Below are positions 9,275-17,506 of a DNA stretch of 64,000 nt, piece after piece. The stretch is from JALOKP01 sp963800865. GTDB taxonomy: Bacteria; Acidobacteriota; Polarisedimenticolia; J045. Each line of letters begins with the position of its first letter. The stretch's first letter is position 1. The translations under genes and the position numbers were made by a program. A model generated the notes under the pieces. The model did not search any database and had not been told where the DNA came from. It saw only the letters and a program-made list of their open reading frames with translations. The stretch is from assembly GCA_963800865.1 (NCBI GenBank), contig CAWDCL010000005.1, forward strand, positions 248,001-312,000. The letters are read 5' to 3'.

Positions 9275-11731
9275 TCAGAACGGCCAGCGCCAGTCGGTCG
9301 TCTCCGGAGAGTCCACGCCCATCTCGTGGGCGTAGGACCGGCACGCGAACTGCGCGTTCCGGAACTTCTCCTTGGCGTGCGCCCCCGCCACCCGCAGCCG
9401 CGGGACGCGGTCCACCACGTCGATCGCGATGCTGAAGCGGTCGACCTGGTTGTTGATCGCCAGCTCGAGCGGGGTGTTGATGTTCCCCTTCTCCTTGTAG
9501 CCGCGCACGTGCATGTTCTTGTGGTTGTTGCGGCGATAGGCGAGCCGGTGGATCAGCCACGGGTAACCGTGGAAGTTGAAGATGACCGGCTTGTCGAGCG
9601 TGAACAGGCTGTCGAAGTCGCGGTCGGACAGCCCGTGCGGGTGCTCGGTGTCGGGCTGCAGCCTGAACAGGTCGACCACGTTGACGAAGCGGATCTTCAG
9701 GTCCGGGAACTCCCCGCGGAGCAGCGCTGCGGCGGCCAGCGCTTCGAGCGTCGGGATGTCGCCCGCCGAGGCCAGCACGACGTCGGGCTCCTCCCCCTCG
9801 TCGTTGCTCGCCCAGTCCCAGATCCCGATCCCCTTGGCGCAGTGCGCCGCCGCCGCCGGCATGTCGAGATACTGCAGGTGCAGCTGCTTGTCGGAGACGA
9901 TCACGTTGACGTAGTTCTCGGAGGAAAGGCAGTGGGCCGCCACCGACAGCAGGCAGTTCGCGTCGGGGGGCAGGTAGATCCGCGTCACGGCCGCGCTCTT
10001 GTTGACCACCACGTCGAGGAAGCCGGGGTCCTGGTGGGTGAAACCGTTGTGGTCCTGGCGCCAGACCGTGGAAGTGATCAGCAGGTTGAGCGACGCGACG
10101 TGCGCCCGCCACGACAGGTGGTTGCAGACGTCCAGCCACTTGGCGTGCTGGTTGAACATCGAGTCGATGACGTGGACGAAGGCCTCGTACGACGACAGGA
10201 AACCGTGCCGGCCGGTGAGCAGGTACCCCTCCAGCATCCCCTCCATCGTGTGCTCGCTGAGCATCTCGATCACGCGCCCGTCCCGGGCCAGTTCGGTGCC
10301 GTCGGCGTCCTCCGGGAAGTCCTGCGCGAGCCAGAGCTTGCGGCTGACCTCGTAGATCGCGCCGAGCTTGTTGGAGGTGTTCTCGTCCGGACCGAAGACG
10401 CGGAAGTTGCGCGGGTTGTCCTTCATGACGTCGCGCAGGAACTCGCCCAGCGGGCGCGTGTTCTCGGCCCGCACCTGGCCCGGTTGTTCCAGGGCGACCG
10501 CGTAGTCGCGGAAGTCGGGGAGCCGGAGCGCCCGCTTGAGCAGGCCGCCGTTGGCGTGCGGGTTGGCGCCCATGCGGCGGGGGCCGGCGGGGGCCAGCGC
10601 GCGAACCTGCGCCACCGGCGCCCCTTCGGCGTCGAACAGCTCCTCGGGCCGGTAGCTTCTCATCCAGCGCTCGAGCAGCGCGAGCCGCTCGGGGTTCTTT
10701 CGCACGTCGGTGATCGGCACCTGGTGCGCCCGCCACGACCCTTCGACGCTGTGGCCGTCCAGCTCCGCCGGCGCGGTCCAGCCCTTCGGCGTGCGCAGCA
10801 CGATCATCGGCCAGCGCGGACGGCCGGCCGTGGCCGCGCCCGCGGGTCCGCCGGCGCGCGCCGCAGCCTGTGCGGCGCGGATCTCCGCGACCGCGCGGTC
10901 CAGCGTCGCGGCCATCGCCTGGTGCATCGAGGCCGGCTCCGAACCCTCGACGAAGTAGGGGGTCCAGCCGCAGCCGCGGAAGAGCGACTCCAGCTCGTCG
11001 TGCGTGATCCGCGCCAGCAGCGTCGGGTTGTTGATCTTGTAGCCGTTGAGGTTCAGGACCGGAAGGACCGCGCCGTCGCGCGCCGGGTTGAGGAACTTGG
11101 AGATGTGCCATGAGGTCGCGAGCGGCCCCGTCTCCGCCTCCCCGTCCCCGACCACCGCCGCGACGATCAGGTCCGGGTTGTCGAACGCGGCCCCCGCCGC
11201 GTGCGACAGGACGTAGCCCAGTTCGCCCCCCTCGTGGATCGAGCCGGGGGTCTCGGGCGTGCAGTGGCTGCCGATCCCGCCCGGGAAGGAGAACTGCTTG
11301 AAGAAGCGCTGCAGCCCCTCGGCGTCGAGGCTCTTGTCGGGGTAGATCTCGGAGTAGCTCCCCTCGAGGTAGACCGGGCCCAGGACGCCGGGCGCGCCGT
11401 GGCCGGGGCCGGCCATGAAGATCGCGTCGAGGCCGTCGCGCTGGATCACGCGGTTGAGGTGGGCGTACACGAACGCGAGCGCGGGACTCGCTCCCCAGTG
11501 GCCGAGCAGCCGGCGCTTGATCTGCTCGGGACGCAGCGGCTCTTTCAGCAGCGGGTTGTCCTGGAGGTAGATCATCCCCAGCGCGAGGTAGTTGCTGGCG
11601 CGCCAGAAGGCGTCGATCCGGTTCAACTCCGCGGGGTCGAGCGGCGAGCCCGGGACGGTCGAACGGGCGGGCCCGAAGGCGCTCAGGTCGGCCGGCACGC
11701 CGGCCGGCGTCTCGCGATCTGGACTTCTCAT
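9275..11731 (-). CDS. xfp: Phosphoketolase (xylulose-5-phosphate/fructose-6-phosphate)
   Basis: An 818-residue thiamine diphosphate enzyme that splits xylulose 5-phosphate or fructose 6-phosphate with phosphate to acetyl phosphate plus glyceraldehyde 3-phosphate or erythrose 4-phosphate. Family motifs are intact: NYLALGMIYLQDNPLL, GHWGASPALAFVYAHLNR, GPGHGAPG, EGSYSEIYP, GGIGSHCTPETPGSIHEGGELGY and GDGEAETGPLATSW (ThDP-binding). The C-terminal part has GYPWLIHRLAYRR and HVRGYKEKGNINTPLELA. The start has AGGAGG upstream and the length matches the family. It stands alone on the minus strand after the convergent cydB. No acetate kinase or phosphotransacetylase is visible next to it. Confidence 0.96.
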   Translation of the reverse strand: MRSPDRETPAGVPADLSAFGPARSTVPGSPLDPAELNRIDAFWRASNYLALGMIYLQDNPLLKEPLRPEQIKRRLLGHWGASPALAFVYAHLNRVIQRDGLDAIFMAGPGHGAPGVLGPVYLEGSYSEIYPDKSLDAEGLQRFFKQFSFPGGIGSHCTPETPGSIHEGGELGYVLSHAAGAAFDNPDLIVAAVVGDGEAETGPLATSWHISKFLNPARDGAVLPVLNLNGYKINNPTLLARITHDELESLFRGCGWTPYFVEGSEPASMHQAMAATLDRAVAEIRAAQAAARAGGPAGAATAGRPRWPMIVLRTPKGWTAPAELDGHSVEGSWRAHQVPITDVRKNPERLALLERWMRSYRPEELFDAEGAPVAQVRALAPAGPRRMGANPHANGGLLKRALRLPDFRDYAVALEQPGQVRAENTRPLGEFLRDVMKDNPRNFRVFGPDENTSNKLGAIYEVSRKLWLAQDFPEDADGTELARDGRVIEMLSEHTMEGMLEGYLLTGRHGFLSSYEAFVHVIDSMFNQHAKWLDVCNHLSWRAHVASLNLLITSTVWRQDHNGFTHQDPGFLDVVVNKSAAVTRIYLPPDANCLLSVAAHCLSSENYVNVIVSDKQLHLQYLDMPAAAAHCAKGIGIWDWASNDEGEEPDVVLASAGDIPTLEALAAAALLRGEFPDLKIRFVNVVDLFRLQPDTEHPHGLSDRDFDSLFTLDKPVIFNFHGYPWLIHRLAYRRNNHKNMHVRGYKEKGNINTPLELAINNQVDRFSIAIDVVDRVPRLRVAGAHAKEKFRNAQFACRSYAHEMGVDSPETTDWRWPF

Positions 11732-11796
11732 CGACTCACTCCTCCTGCTGCCGCCGGGCGCAGCGTGCGCCCGTGCGGCGTCCTGAGGAATGCAGT

Positions 11797-12563
11797 CTAG
11801 AACGTCCAGGAGAAGCCCGCTGTCGCCTCCCAGCCGCTGACGTCCAGCGCACCGCCGTACGGCGCGAAGTCGCCGCCGACGTCGAGCGAGACCTCGGTCC
11901 AGCGCCCCTCGAGGAGGAGCGACCAGGCCGGCGCGATCGCGAACGACAGGCCGGCGGCGCCGAAGTAGCCGAAGTCGACGCCGTCGTCGATGTAATACGT
12001 CGTGACGATCTCCTCGCCGTCGGCCACGAAGTCGCCCCCTTCGGCGTACTCCCACCAGTAGAGGCCGCCGCCGACGGCGAAGTACGGGCGCACCCGGGAG
12101 CCCGGCGGGGTGAGATAGACCATGAACGCGGCGGTCAAGGGGGTCATCTCGAGGTCCGACTGGAACGGGATGTCGTTGCCGAACTCGTCGACGTAGCGCG
12201 CGTCGACGCGGCGCTCGCTGGCGTCGTAGTAAGCCAGCGTGAAGAGCACGCCGCTCCAGCGGTTGAGCGGGAGCACGAAGTCCATCGCCGCGATCAGGTC
12301 CTCGAGGTCTTCGACGCTGCCGGTGAAGGCGTCCTGCTCCTGCTGCCAGAAGGTCCCGCCGTCGCCGGTCGGCTGGTAGATGCCGAGCCGGACTCGAAAC
12401 TCGGGGCGGGGCGCGACGACCACGGGAACCGCGGGGTCCTGGACCTGCCGCGACGGGTAGTGCTTCGGCTCCCCCGCGAATGCGGCCGGTGCGGCAGCGG
12501 CGGAAAGGAGCGCGAGAGCGAGGGCAAAGCGAGCGGCGCGGGGCGCCGGGGGTCGAAACGCAT
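11797..12563 (-). CDS. Outer-membrane beta-barrel protein, OmpW-like (start frameshifted)
   Basis: About 255 residues. A signal peptide (FALALALLSAAAAPAAFA) precedes a mature protein of alternating strands, ending in the barrel C-terminal signature WEATAGFSWTF with terminal Phe. Strands such as FRVRLGIYQPTGDG, RPYFAVGGGLYWWEY and WSLLLEGRWTEVSLDVGG resemble OmpW/porin-family small barrels. An ATG at 12561-12563 has a fine AGGAGG box, but it is one frame off from the signal peptide. One extra C in the C5 run just downstream would give MRFDPPAPRAARFALALALL and join them. The only in-frame start otherwise is GTG at 12612, without a ribosome binding site. Function probably transport of small hydrophobic molecules, not established. 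Confidence 0.75.
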
Positions 12564-12707
12564 GGCGGATCCTCCTCGCGGCCCTCGGAGGATCGGGGTG
12601 ACGGCCGCGCACCCGTACTGGAAGAGCAATGCGGGTGCCATCCTGGCCTCTCCGGTAACTCGTTCCATCGCGAGCCGTTCCGGGCGCCGAGCTGCCGCCC
12701 CACGGAG

Positions 12708-12734
12708 CGAAAACGACCTCCAAAGAGGACGTTT
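12708..12734 (-). terminator. Terminator-like hairpin after the methyltransferase/MTHFR gene
   Basis: On the minus strand AAACG-T-CCTC-TTTG-GAGG-T-CGTTTT forms a 9-bp stem with one mismatch and ends in four T residues. It begins 7 nt after the stop codon at 12741. The T tract is short, so strength is uncertain. Confidence 0.5.
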
Positions 12735-12740
12735 CCCCCT

Positions 12741-14714
12741 TCAGGAGGACGGCGGACCCGTCTCCCCGGCGGCGTCGGAGTCGACGTAGCGCAGCCCCTC
12801 GGCGCCTCCCTTGATTCCGAGGTGACCGGGGAAGGCGCGCCTCGCGGCGACCGGCTGCCCGATCCACGGGGCCGCCACCTCGAGCGCCCGCGGGTCGTGG
12901 GCCAGCGGGCCGCTCAACAGGCACCCCTCGACCAGCGGGTGGACCGCCGCCAGCAGCTCGCGCGCGATCTCGAACCCGGCCTCGACCTCGCGGGACGGAT
13001 CGCCGGCGGCGGCCATCCGCGCGAGGATCGCGGCCGGCACGGTCACGCCAGGCACCTCGTCGTTGAGGAACTCGGCGTCGCGCAGCGACGAGAGGATCCG
13101 GATCTCGGCGAGGACCGGGATCCGCACCGCCGCGATCCGCTCGAGGAAGCGCGCCAGCGCCTCGGCGTCGAAGACCGGCCCCGCGACGGCCCAGCCGACG
13201 CCGGCGTCGACCTTCCACTCGAACCGCCGGACCTCTTCGTCCTGGTCGGGCGCGCCGGGCAGCGCCTCGCAGCCCGCGAAGAAGCGCGTCGGCTCGCCGA
13301 TCGGCACGTCGCCCACATCCAGCCCGTGATTCAGCCGCGAGACCACGTTCGCGAGCCCGATCGCGTCGATGTCGAAGACCGGCCGGGCCCAGGACGCCTC
13401 GCCCGGCCGCGGCCCCTGCCCGGTGACGAGCATCACGTTGCGCAGTCCCAGCGCGTGCGCGCCCAGCAGGTCCCCCTGCATCCCGAGCAGGTTGCGGTCG
13501 CGGCACGAGTAGCTCAGCACGGTCTCGACGGCGGGTTCGGCGCCGCTCCAGCGCACCGCTTCCCGGGAGAGCAGCGAGGCCAGCGCGAGCGGGCTCATCC
13601 GGGCCGTGACGCGCGGGTCGTCGGGGACGAGGATCGCGTCCACGCCCCCCTTCGCGATCGCGGCCAGCGAGCGGAGCAGCGTCCCGGTCTCCCAGCCGCG
13701 CGGCGGCGCGGCCTCGACCAGCGTCACGAAGCGCCCCTCGGCGACCTTCCGCGCCAGCTCCGACCGCTCGCGCTCCGGCACCGGGCGGCGCGGCACGATC
13801 GCCGGCGCGGCGACCGCGACGCGCGGTGACAGGCCGGCGGAACCGGCGGGGCCCAGCACCTCGCGCATCGCCCGGATGTGCTCGGCCGTCACGCCGCAGC
13901 AGCCGCCGACGACGCGCGCGCCGGTCTCGACGAAGCGGCGCACGTAGCGCGCCATGTAGGCGGGCGAGGTCAGGTAGAGCATCCGCCCGTCGACGCTGCG
14001 CGGGATCCCGGCGTTGGGCATCGCAGCCAGCGGACGGGTCGTGGTCGCAGCGATCGCTTCGAGCACCGACAGCATCGGCGCCGGCCCGACCGAGCAGTTG
14101 ATTCCGACCACGTCGGCGCCGGCGGCGTCGAGCTTCTGCCCGAGCCATTCCGGCGGCACCCCCTCCGGGGTCCGTCCCTCCTCGTTGACCGTCATCATCG
14201 CGATCACCGGCCGGTCCGAGGCGGCGCGCACGGCGCGCACCGCGGCCTGGATCTCGACCAGGTCGCTGAAGGTCTCGAGGACGAAGAGGTCGACCTCCCC
14301 TTCCAGCAACCCCTCGATCTGCTCGTGGAACAGCGCCACCGCCTCGTCGACCGTCGTCGGTCCCCACGGCTCGAGACGGATCCCGAGCGGCCCGATCGCC
14401 CCGGCGACCCAGCCGCGGGCACCGGCCGCCCGGCGTGCCGCGCGGGCCCCCTCCCGGTTGATCTCGCGCACCCGGTCGCCGAGGCCGCTCGCCTCGAGGC
14501 GGGGCCGGTTGGCGCCGAAGGTGTTGGTCTCGACCGCCTCCGCCCCCGCGAGCAGGAAGGCGCGGTGCACCTCCTCCACCAGCTCGGGGCGGACGAGGTT
14601 CAGCTCCTCGTAGCAGCGGTTGAGGAAGACGCCGCGGCCGTACAGCTCGGTTCCGGTCCCGCCGTCGAACAGGACCGGGCGCGCGGCGATCGCGTCGAGG
14701 AAGGAGCGCGGCAT
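12741..14714 (-). CDS. Bifunctional homocysteine S-methyltransferase / methylenetetrahydrofolate reductase
   Basis: A 657-residue fusion like Bacillus YitJ. The N-terminal half (about residues 1-290) is a zinc-dependent Pfam S-methyl_trans domain that methylates homocysteine: FDGGTGTELYGRG, ETNTFGANRPRL, and the zinc-ligand cysteines in GINCSVGP and GGCCGVT. The C-terminal half (about 310-610) is a TIM-barrel MTHFR domain with FVTLVEAAPPRGWETG, LSYSCRDRNLLGMQGDLLGAHALGLRNVMLVTGQGP split over the flavin site, and VGWAVAGPVFDAE. It couples reduction of methylene-THF to methyl transfer for methionine. The ATG has no good ribosome binding site; TATCCT lies 7 nt upstream, suggesting a leaderless transcript. 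Confidence 0.92.
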   Translation of the reverse strand: MPRSFLDAIAARPVLFDGGTGTELYGRGVFLNRCYEELNLVRPELVEEVHRAFLLAGAEAVETNTFGANRPRLEASGLGDRVREINREGARAARRAAGARGWVAGAIGPLGIRLEPWGPTTVDEAVALFHEQIEGLLEGEVDLFVLETFSDLVEIQAAVRAVRAASDRPVIAMMTVNEEGRTPEGVPPEWLGQKLDAAGADVVGINCSVGPAPMLSVLEAIAATTTRPLAAMPNAGIPRSVDGRMLYLTSPAYMARYVRRFVETGARVVGGCCGVTAEHIRAMREVLGPAGSAGLSPRVAVAAPAIVPRRPVPERERSELARKVAEGRFVTLVEAAPPRGWETGTLLRSLAAIAKGGVDAILVPDDPRVTARMSPLALASLLSREAVRWSGAEPAVETVLSYSCRDRNLLGMQGDLLGAHALGLRNVMLVTGQGPRPGEASWARPVFDIDAIGLANVVSRLNHGLDVGDVPIGEPTRFFAGCEALPGAPDQDEEVRRFEWKVDAGVGWAVAGPVFDAEALARFLERIAAVRIPVLAEIRILSSLRDAEFLNDEVPGVTVPAAILARMAAAGDPSREVEAGFEIARELLAAVHPLVEGCLLSGPLAHDPRALEVAAPWIGQPVAARRAFPGHLGIKGGAEGLRYVDSDAAGETGPPSS

Positions 14715-14721
14715 GGGCGGG

Positions 14722-14727
14722 AGGATA
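14722..14727 (-). promoter_or_regulatory. -10 element directly before the methyltransferase/MTHFR start
   Basis: Minus-strand TATCCT is followed by 7 nt and the ATG at 14714. Same arrangement as at the aldehyde dehydrogenase, alcohol dehydrogenase and phoB genes. Confidence 0.4.
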
Positions 14728-14783
14728 CCCTCAGGCGTGAGCGGGCGTCAGCGAGGGGTCCGCGGGCGGCCGCCGGCAGCGCG

Positions 14784-15611
14784 CTAGGTAATCGGCGTCG
14801 GATCCCAGCAGGTGCGAAGCCCGCGGTCGAGGCCGTCGATCTGCCGCATTTCGTCCGCGCCGAGCTCGAAGTCGAAGACCAGCGCGTTCTCGTGGATCCG
14901 CTCGCGCCGGATCGACTTCGGGATGACCGAGGTCCCGCGCTGGATCGCCCAGCGGATCATGACCTGTGCCGTCGACTTTCCGTGGCTCGCCGCGATCGCG
15001 GCGAGCGTCGGGTCGGCCAGTCCCTCGCCGTGAGCCAGCGGGGAGTAGGCCGTCAGCACGATCCGGTGCTCGCGGCAGCGGGCGAGCAGATCGTCCTGGG
15101 CCAGGAAAGGGTGGAACTCGACCTGGTTGACGGCCGGAGGGACCTCGGCGTGCTGCATCAGTTCGTCGAGGTGGCGCACCGTGTAATTGGAGACGCCGAT
15201 CGAGCGCGCCCGACCCTCGCGCTTGAACTCCTCGAGCGCCTTCCAGGACTCGAGCCGCCGCCGCTCGACCGGCCAATGGATCAGGAACAGGTCGACGTAG
15301 TCGAGGCCGAGCACCACCAGGCTGTCCTCGAAGGCCCGGCGTGCGCGGGCCAGGCCGTGGTCCTGGTTCCACAGCTTGGTGACGACGAAGACCTCCTCGC
15401 GCGGCACGCCGCTCTCGCGAAGCGCCTGCCCGACGTCCCCCTCGTTGCCGTAGATCCGCGCGGTGTCGACGTGCCGGTAGCCGAGCTGGAGCGCGTAGCG
15501 CACCGCCTCGCGGGTCACCCGCCCCGGCGTCGCCTGCCAGACCCCGAGTCCCAGCACGGGGATCGCGTGGCCGTCGTTGAGCGGGATGCGGGTCTGGAGG
15601 GCGCCGAGCAC
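14784..15611 (-). CDS. Aldo/keto reductase
   Basis: A 275-residue NADPH-dependent (beta/alpha)8 carbonyl reductase. The catalytic tetrad is visible: Asp and Tyr in HVDTARIYGNE, Lys in VVTKLWNQDHG, and His in LIHWPV. The cofactor region contains IPKSIRRERIHEN near the C-terminus, as in 2,5-diketo-gluconate reductase-type (AKR5) enzymes. The GTG start is supported by GGAGG 6 nt upstream. It follows ompA in the same direction, but a hairpin between them suggests a separate unit. Substrate unknown. Confidence 0.93.
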   Translation of the reverse strand: MLGALQTRIPLNDGHAIPVLGLGVWQATPGRVTREAVRYALQLGYRHVDTARIYGNEGDVGQALRESGVPREEVFVVTKLWNQDHGLARARRAFEDSLVVLGLDYVDLFLIHWPVERRRLESWKALEEFKREGRARSIGVSNYTVRHLDELMQHAEVPPAVNQVEFHPFLAQDDLLARCREHRIVLTAYSPLAHGEGLADPTLAAIAASHGKSTAQVMIRWAIQRGTSVIPKSIRRERIHENALVFDFELGADEMRQIDGLDRGLRTCWDPTPIT

Positions 15612-15647
15612 GGGGGGCCTCCGCCGGCGTTCCGCCCGGGAAGCAGG

Positions 15648-15673
15648 AAGCCCCCGGCCAGCGCCAGGGGCTT
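15648..15673 (-). terminator. Terminator-like hairpin between ompA-type gene and aldo/keto reductase
   Basis: AAGCCCC and GGGGCTT arms flank a 12-nt loop that itself contains short GC pairing. It starts 22 nt after the stop of the OmpA lipoprotein gene. On the minus strand the stem ends in CTTCCTG, so the T tract is poor. Confidence 0.5.
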
Positions 15674-15695
15674 CTGCTCCGGGTTGCGGACCGGG

Positions 15696-16331
15696 CTATT
15701 CGAGGACGAGCAGCTCGACCCGGCGGTTCTGGGCCCGACCCTCGCGCGTCTGGTTGCTGGCGATCGGGTTCTTCTGGCCGAACGAGATCGTCGACAGCAG
15801 GTTGAGCGGGATCCCGTGCTGGTAGATGTAGTCGCGAACCGCGTCGGCCCGCCTCTGGCCCAGCACGAGGTTGTAGGCCTCGCCGCCGGCCGAGTCGGTG
15901 TAGCCCTGGATCTCGACGAAGACCATCCGATCGAACGACTTGACCCGCTCGACGAACTGGTCGAGCACGGCCGCGCCCTGCGGCGTGATGATGAAGCTGT
16001 CGGAGCCGAATCGCATGTCGTTGTTGGTCAGCGTCACCTTCCAGATCACCTTGCCGCGCGCGGCGATCGCCGCGGCCTCGGCCTTGGTGAGCGCGTCGGT
16101 GCCGACCTGCTTCGCCTGCCCCGCCAGCCCCTCGGTGCGCTGGATCTCGGAGGCCAGCTCGGCGTCCTTCTTGTCGAGGTCCTGGATCTTCTGGCCCTGG
16201 TCCTCGACCGTCGTCTGGATCCCGTCCACCCGCGATGTCATCGAGGAGACGGTCGTCTCGAACTTCTTGTTGGACACGCAGCCCACCGTGAGCAGGGCGA
16301 GGCCTGCGGCGAGCAGCAGCCGGTGCTTCAT
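15696..16331 (-). CDS. OmpA-family outer-membrane lipoprotein
   Basis: 211 residues. The N-terminus is a lipoprotein signal with lipobox LTVGC (Cys18). Residues about 25-95 form an alpha-helical coiled coil (VSSMTSRVDGIQTTVEDQGQKIQDLDKKDAELASEIQRT). Residues 110-211 form an OmpA C-like peptidoglycan-binding domain with IQGYTDSAGG, GQRRADAVRDYI and SNQTREGRAQNRRVELLVLE. It should anchor the outer membrane to peptidoglycan, like Pal, but the coiled coil makes it closer to Lpp-OmpA hybrids. It is monocistronic, with a candidate promoter at 16428-16433 and hairpins in the leader and after the gene. Confidence 0.9.
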   Translation of the reverse strand: MKHRLLLAAGLALLTVGCVSNKKFETTVSSMTSRVDGIQTTVEDQGQKIQDLDKKDAELASEIQRTEGLAGQAKQVGTDALTKAEAAAIAARGKVIWKVTLTNNDMRFGSDSFIITPQGAAVLDQFVERVKSFDRMVFVEIQGYTDSAGGEAYNLVLGQRRADAVRDYIYQHGIPLNLLSTISFGQKNPIASNQTREGRAQNRRVELLVLE

Positions 16332-16390
16332 GGTTCCTTCCTCCGTCGTACGATCGACCGCACCTCGGGCATGACGCGCGGCCAGCCGGC

Positions 16391-16406
16391 CCCCGCCGAG
16401 GCGGGG
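16391..16406. other. Hairpin in the leader of the OmpA lipoprotein gene
   Basis: CCCCGCC-GA-GGCGGGG is a perfect 7-bp inverted repeat between the presumed -10 and the start codon, so it would form in the 5' UTR. Confidence 0.35.
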
Positions 16407-16427
16407 TTGGGCCCTTGACCGGTCGGG

Positions 16428-16433
16428 AGTATA
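16428..16433 (-). promoter_or_regulatory. Candidate -10 of the OmpA lipoprotein gene
   Basis: Minus-strand TATACT, preceded 18 nt upstream by a weak TTACCG, lies 97 nt before the start codon. The 287-nt region to the next gene otherwise holds the palindrome and TATAAG box serving the plus strand. Confidence 0.4.
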
Positions 16434-16551
16434 TCCGCGGGCGGTCCCGGGCGGTAACCGAACGGGTGCGAACAGCTGGCAGCCGCCGGGCCGGGTGTCC
16501 GCGGAGGCCCGCGATTGGCGGGATCTGCCGCTTGCCCGTACCTTCCTGTCG

Positions 16552-16565
16552 CTGGAAGATTCCAG
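16552..16565. promoter_or_regulatory. 14-bp palindrome, possible operator
   Basis: CTGGAA-GA-TTCCAG is a perfect palindrome 3 nt upstream of TATAAG (16569-16574), a plausible -10 for the cyclophilin-like gene starting at 16619. A repressor bound here would cover the promoter. Confidence 0.4.
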
Positions 16566-16618
16566 CCTTATAAGTGGAAGAGTACAAACCGGTTAGCTTG
16601 CGAGGTGGGGCTCGGATC

Positions 16619-17506
16619 ATGCCTTCGGTCCTGCTATCCGTTGCGGCCCGGATCGTGCTTCCCCTGTTCGGGGTGGTGCCCGCGGTCTTTGGCGCGCCGG
16701 CCGAGGGCCGGGCCCGGCCCGGCGCCGGTCCTCCAGATCGACATCCGGACCGATCTCGGCCGCTCCGGCTGGAACTCGACCCCGCAGCGGCCCCGGAGAC
16801 GGTCTCGCGCTTCCTGGCCCGCGCGGGGCTGACGCCGGCCCCTGCAGGGGTGGCCCGCGTCTTCCCCTACGCCGGCTCCTGGGTCTGCGAGCTGCGCGCC
16901 CACGGGCTGGTCGTCTTCGGGTGCGCCCCGTACGAGCTGGCCGCGCCGAAGCCGAAGGCCCCCGGCATCGAGCCGCCGACCCCGGACGAGATCGACGGTG
17001 CCGCCCTTGGACTCGGCCAGCGGCCGATCGGCGACGTCGCGCAGCGGGACTGGCTCTGGCAGTCGGAGATCTTCCCGCGCTACGTCGCGCTCCGCGAGAA
17101 GGGGCGACCGGTCCCGCCGGGGCTCGCGGCGCTGGTGACGGCCGTCGAGACGGAGGGTGTCGGAGCGACGGCGCGGCTGGACGGGACGACCCGCCTGGCC
17201 TACCTCGAGGCCCTCGGGTATCGCTACACGCCCGGCCGCTCCGCGCACCGCGTCGAGCGCGGCGCCGTGCTCACCGCGAACCTGTACCCCGGCGAAGCGG
17301 ACGAACGGTTCGTCATCGCCCTGGCTCCCATTCCCGACCGGGACGGTCGCGGCACGGTCTTCGGCCGCGTCGTCGACGGTTGGGACACGCTGGCCGCGAT
17401 CGAGAACGCCCCCGTCGAGAAGGGACACCGGCCGCTGTCCCCGCTCCGGATCCTGGACGTCACCCGTGCCGCCCCGCCCGGCGGCGAGAGGAACGAATCG
17501 CAATGA
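16619..17506 (+). CDS. Cyclophilin-like (peptidyl-prolyl isomerase-related) exported protein
   Basis: 295 residues with a hydrophobic N-terminus (MPSVLLSVAARIVLPLFGVVPAVFGA) that looks like a signal peptide. The fold is recognised from LRLELDPAAAPETVSRFLARAG at the start and FVIALAPIPDRDGRGTVFGRVVDGWDTLAAIENAP at the end, which match the beta strands of cyclophilins. Between them the domain is degenerate and lacks the clear catalytic Arg/Phe set, so enzyme activity is doubtful. The first strand is read out of frame: VLQIDIRTDLG lies in the next frame at about 16725-16760 (see findings). The stop overlaps the ATG of the next secreted protein (ATGA), so the two are translationally coupled and may act as a folding helper and its client. 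Confidence 0.7.
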   Translation: MPSVLLSVAARIVLPLFGVVPAVFGAPAEGRARPGAGPPDRHPDRSRPLRLELDPAAAPETVSRFLARAGLTPAPAGVARVFPYAGSWVCELRAHGLVVFGCAPYELAAPKPKAPGIEPPTPDEIDGAALGLGQRPIGDVAQRDWLWQSEIFPRYVALREKGRPVPPGLAALVTAVETEGVGATARLDGTTRLAYLEALGYRYTPGRSAHRVERGAVLTANLYPGEADERFVIALAPIPDRDGRGTVFGRVVDGWDTLAAIENAPVEKGHRPLSPLRILDVTRAAPPGGERNESQ

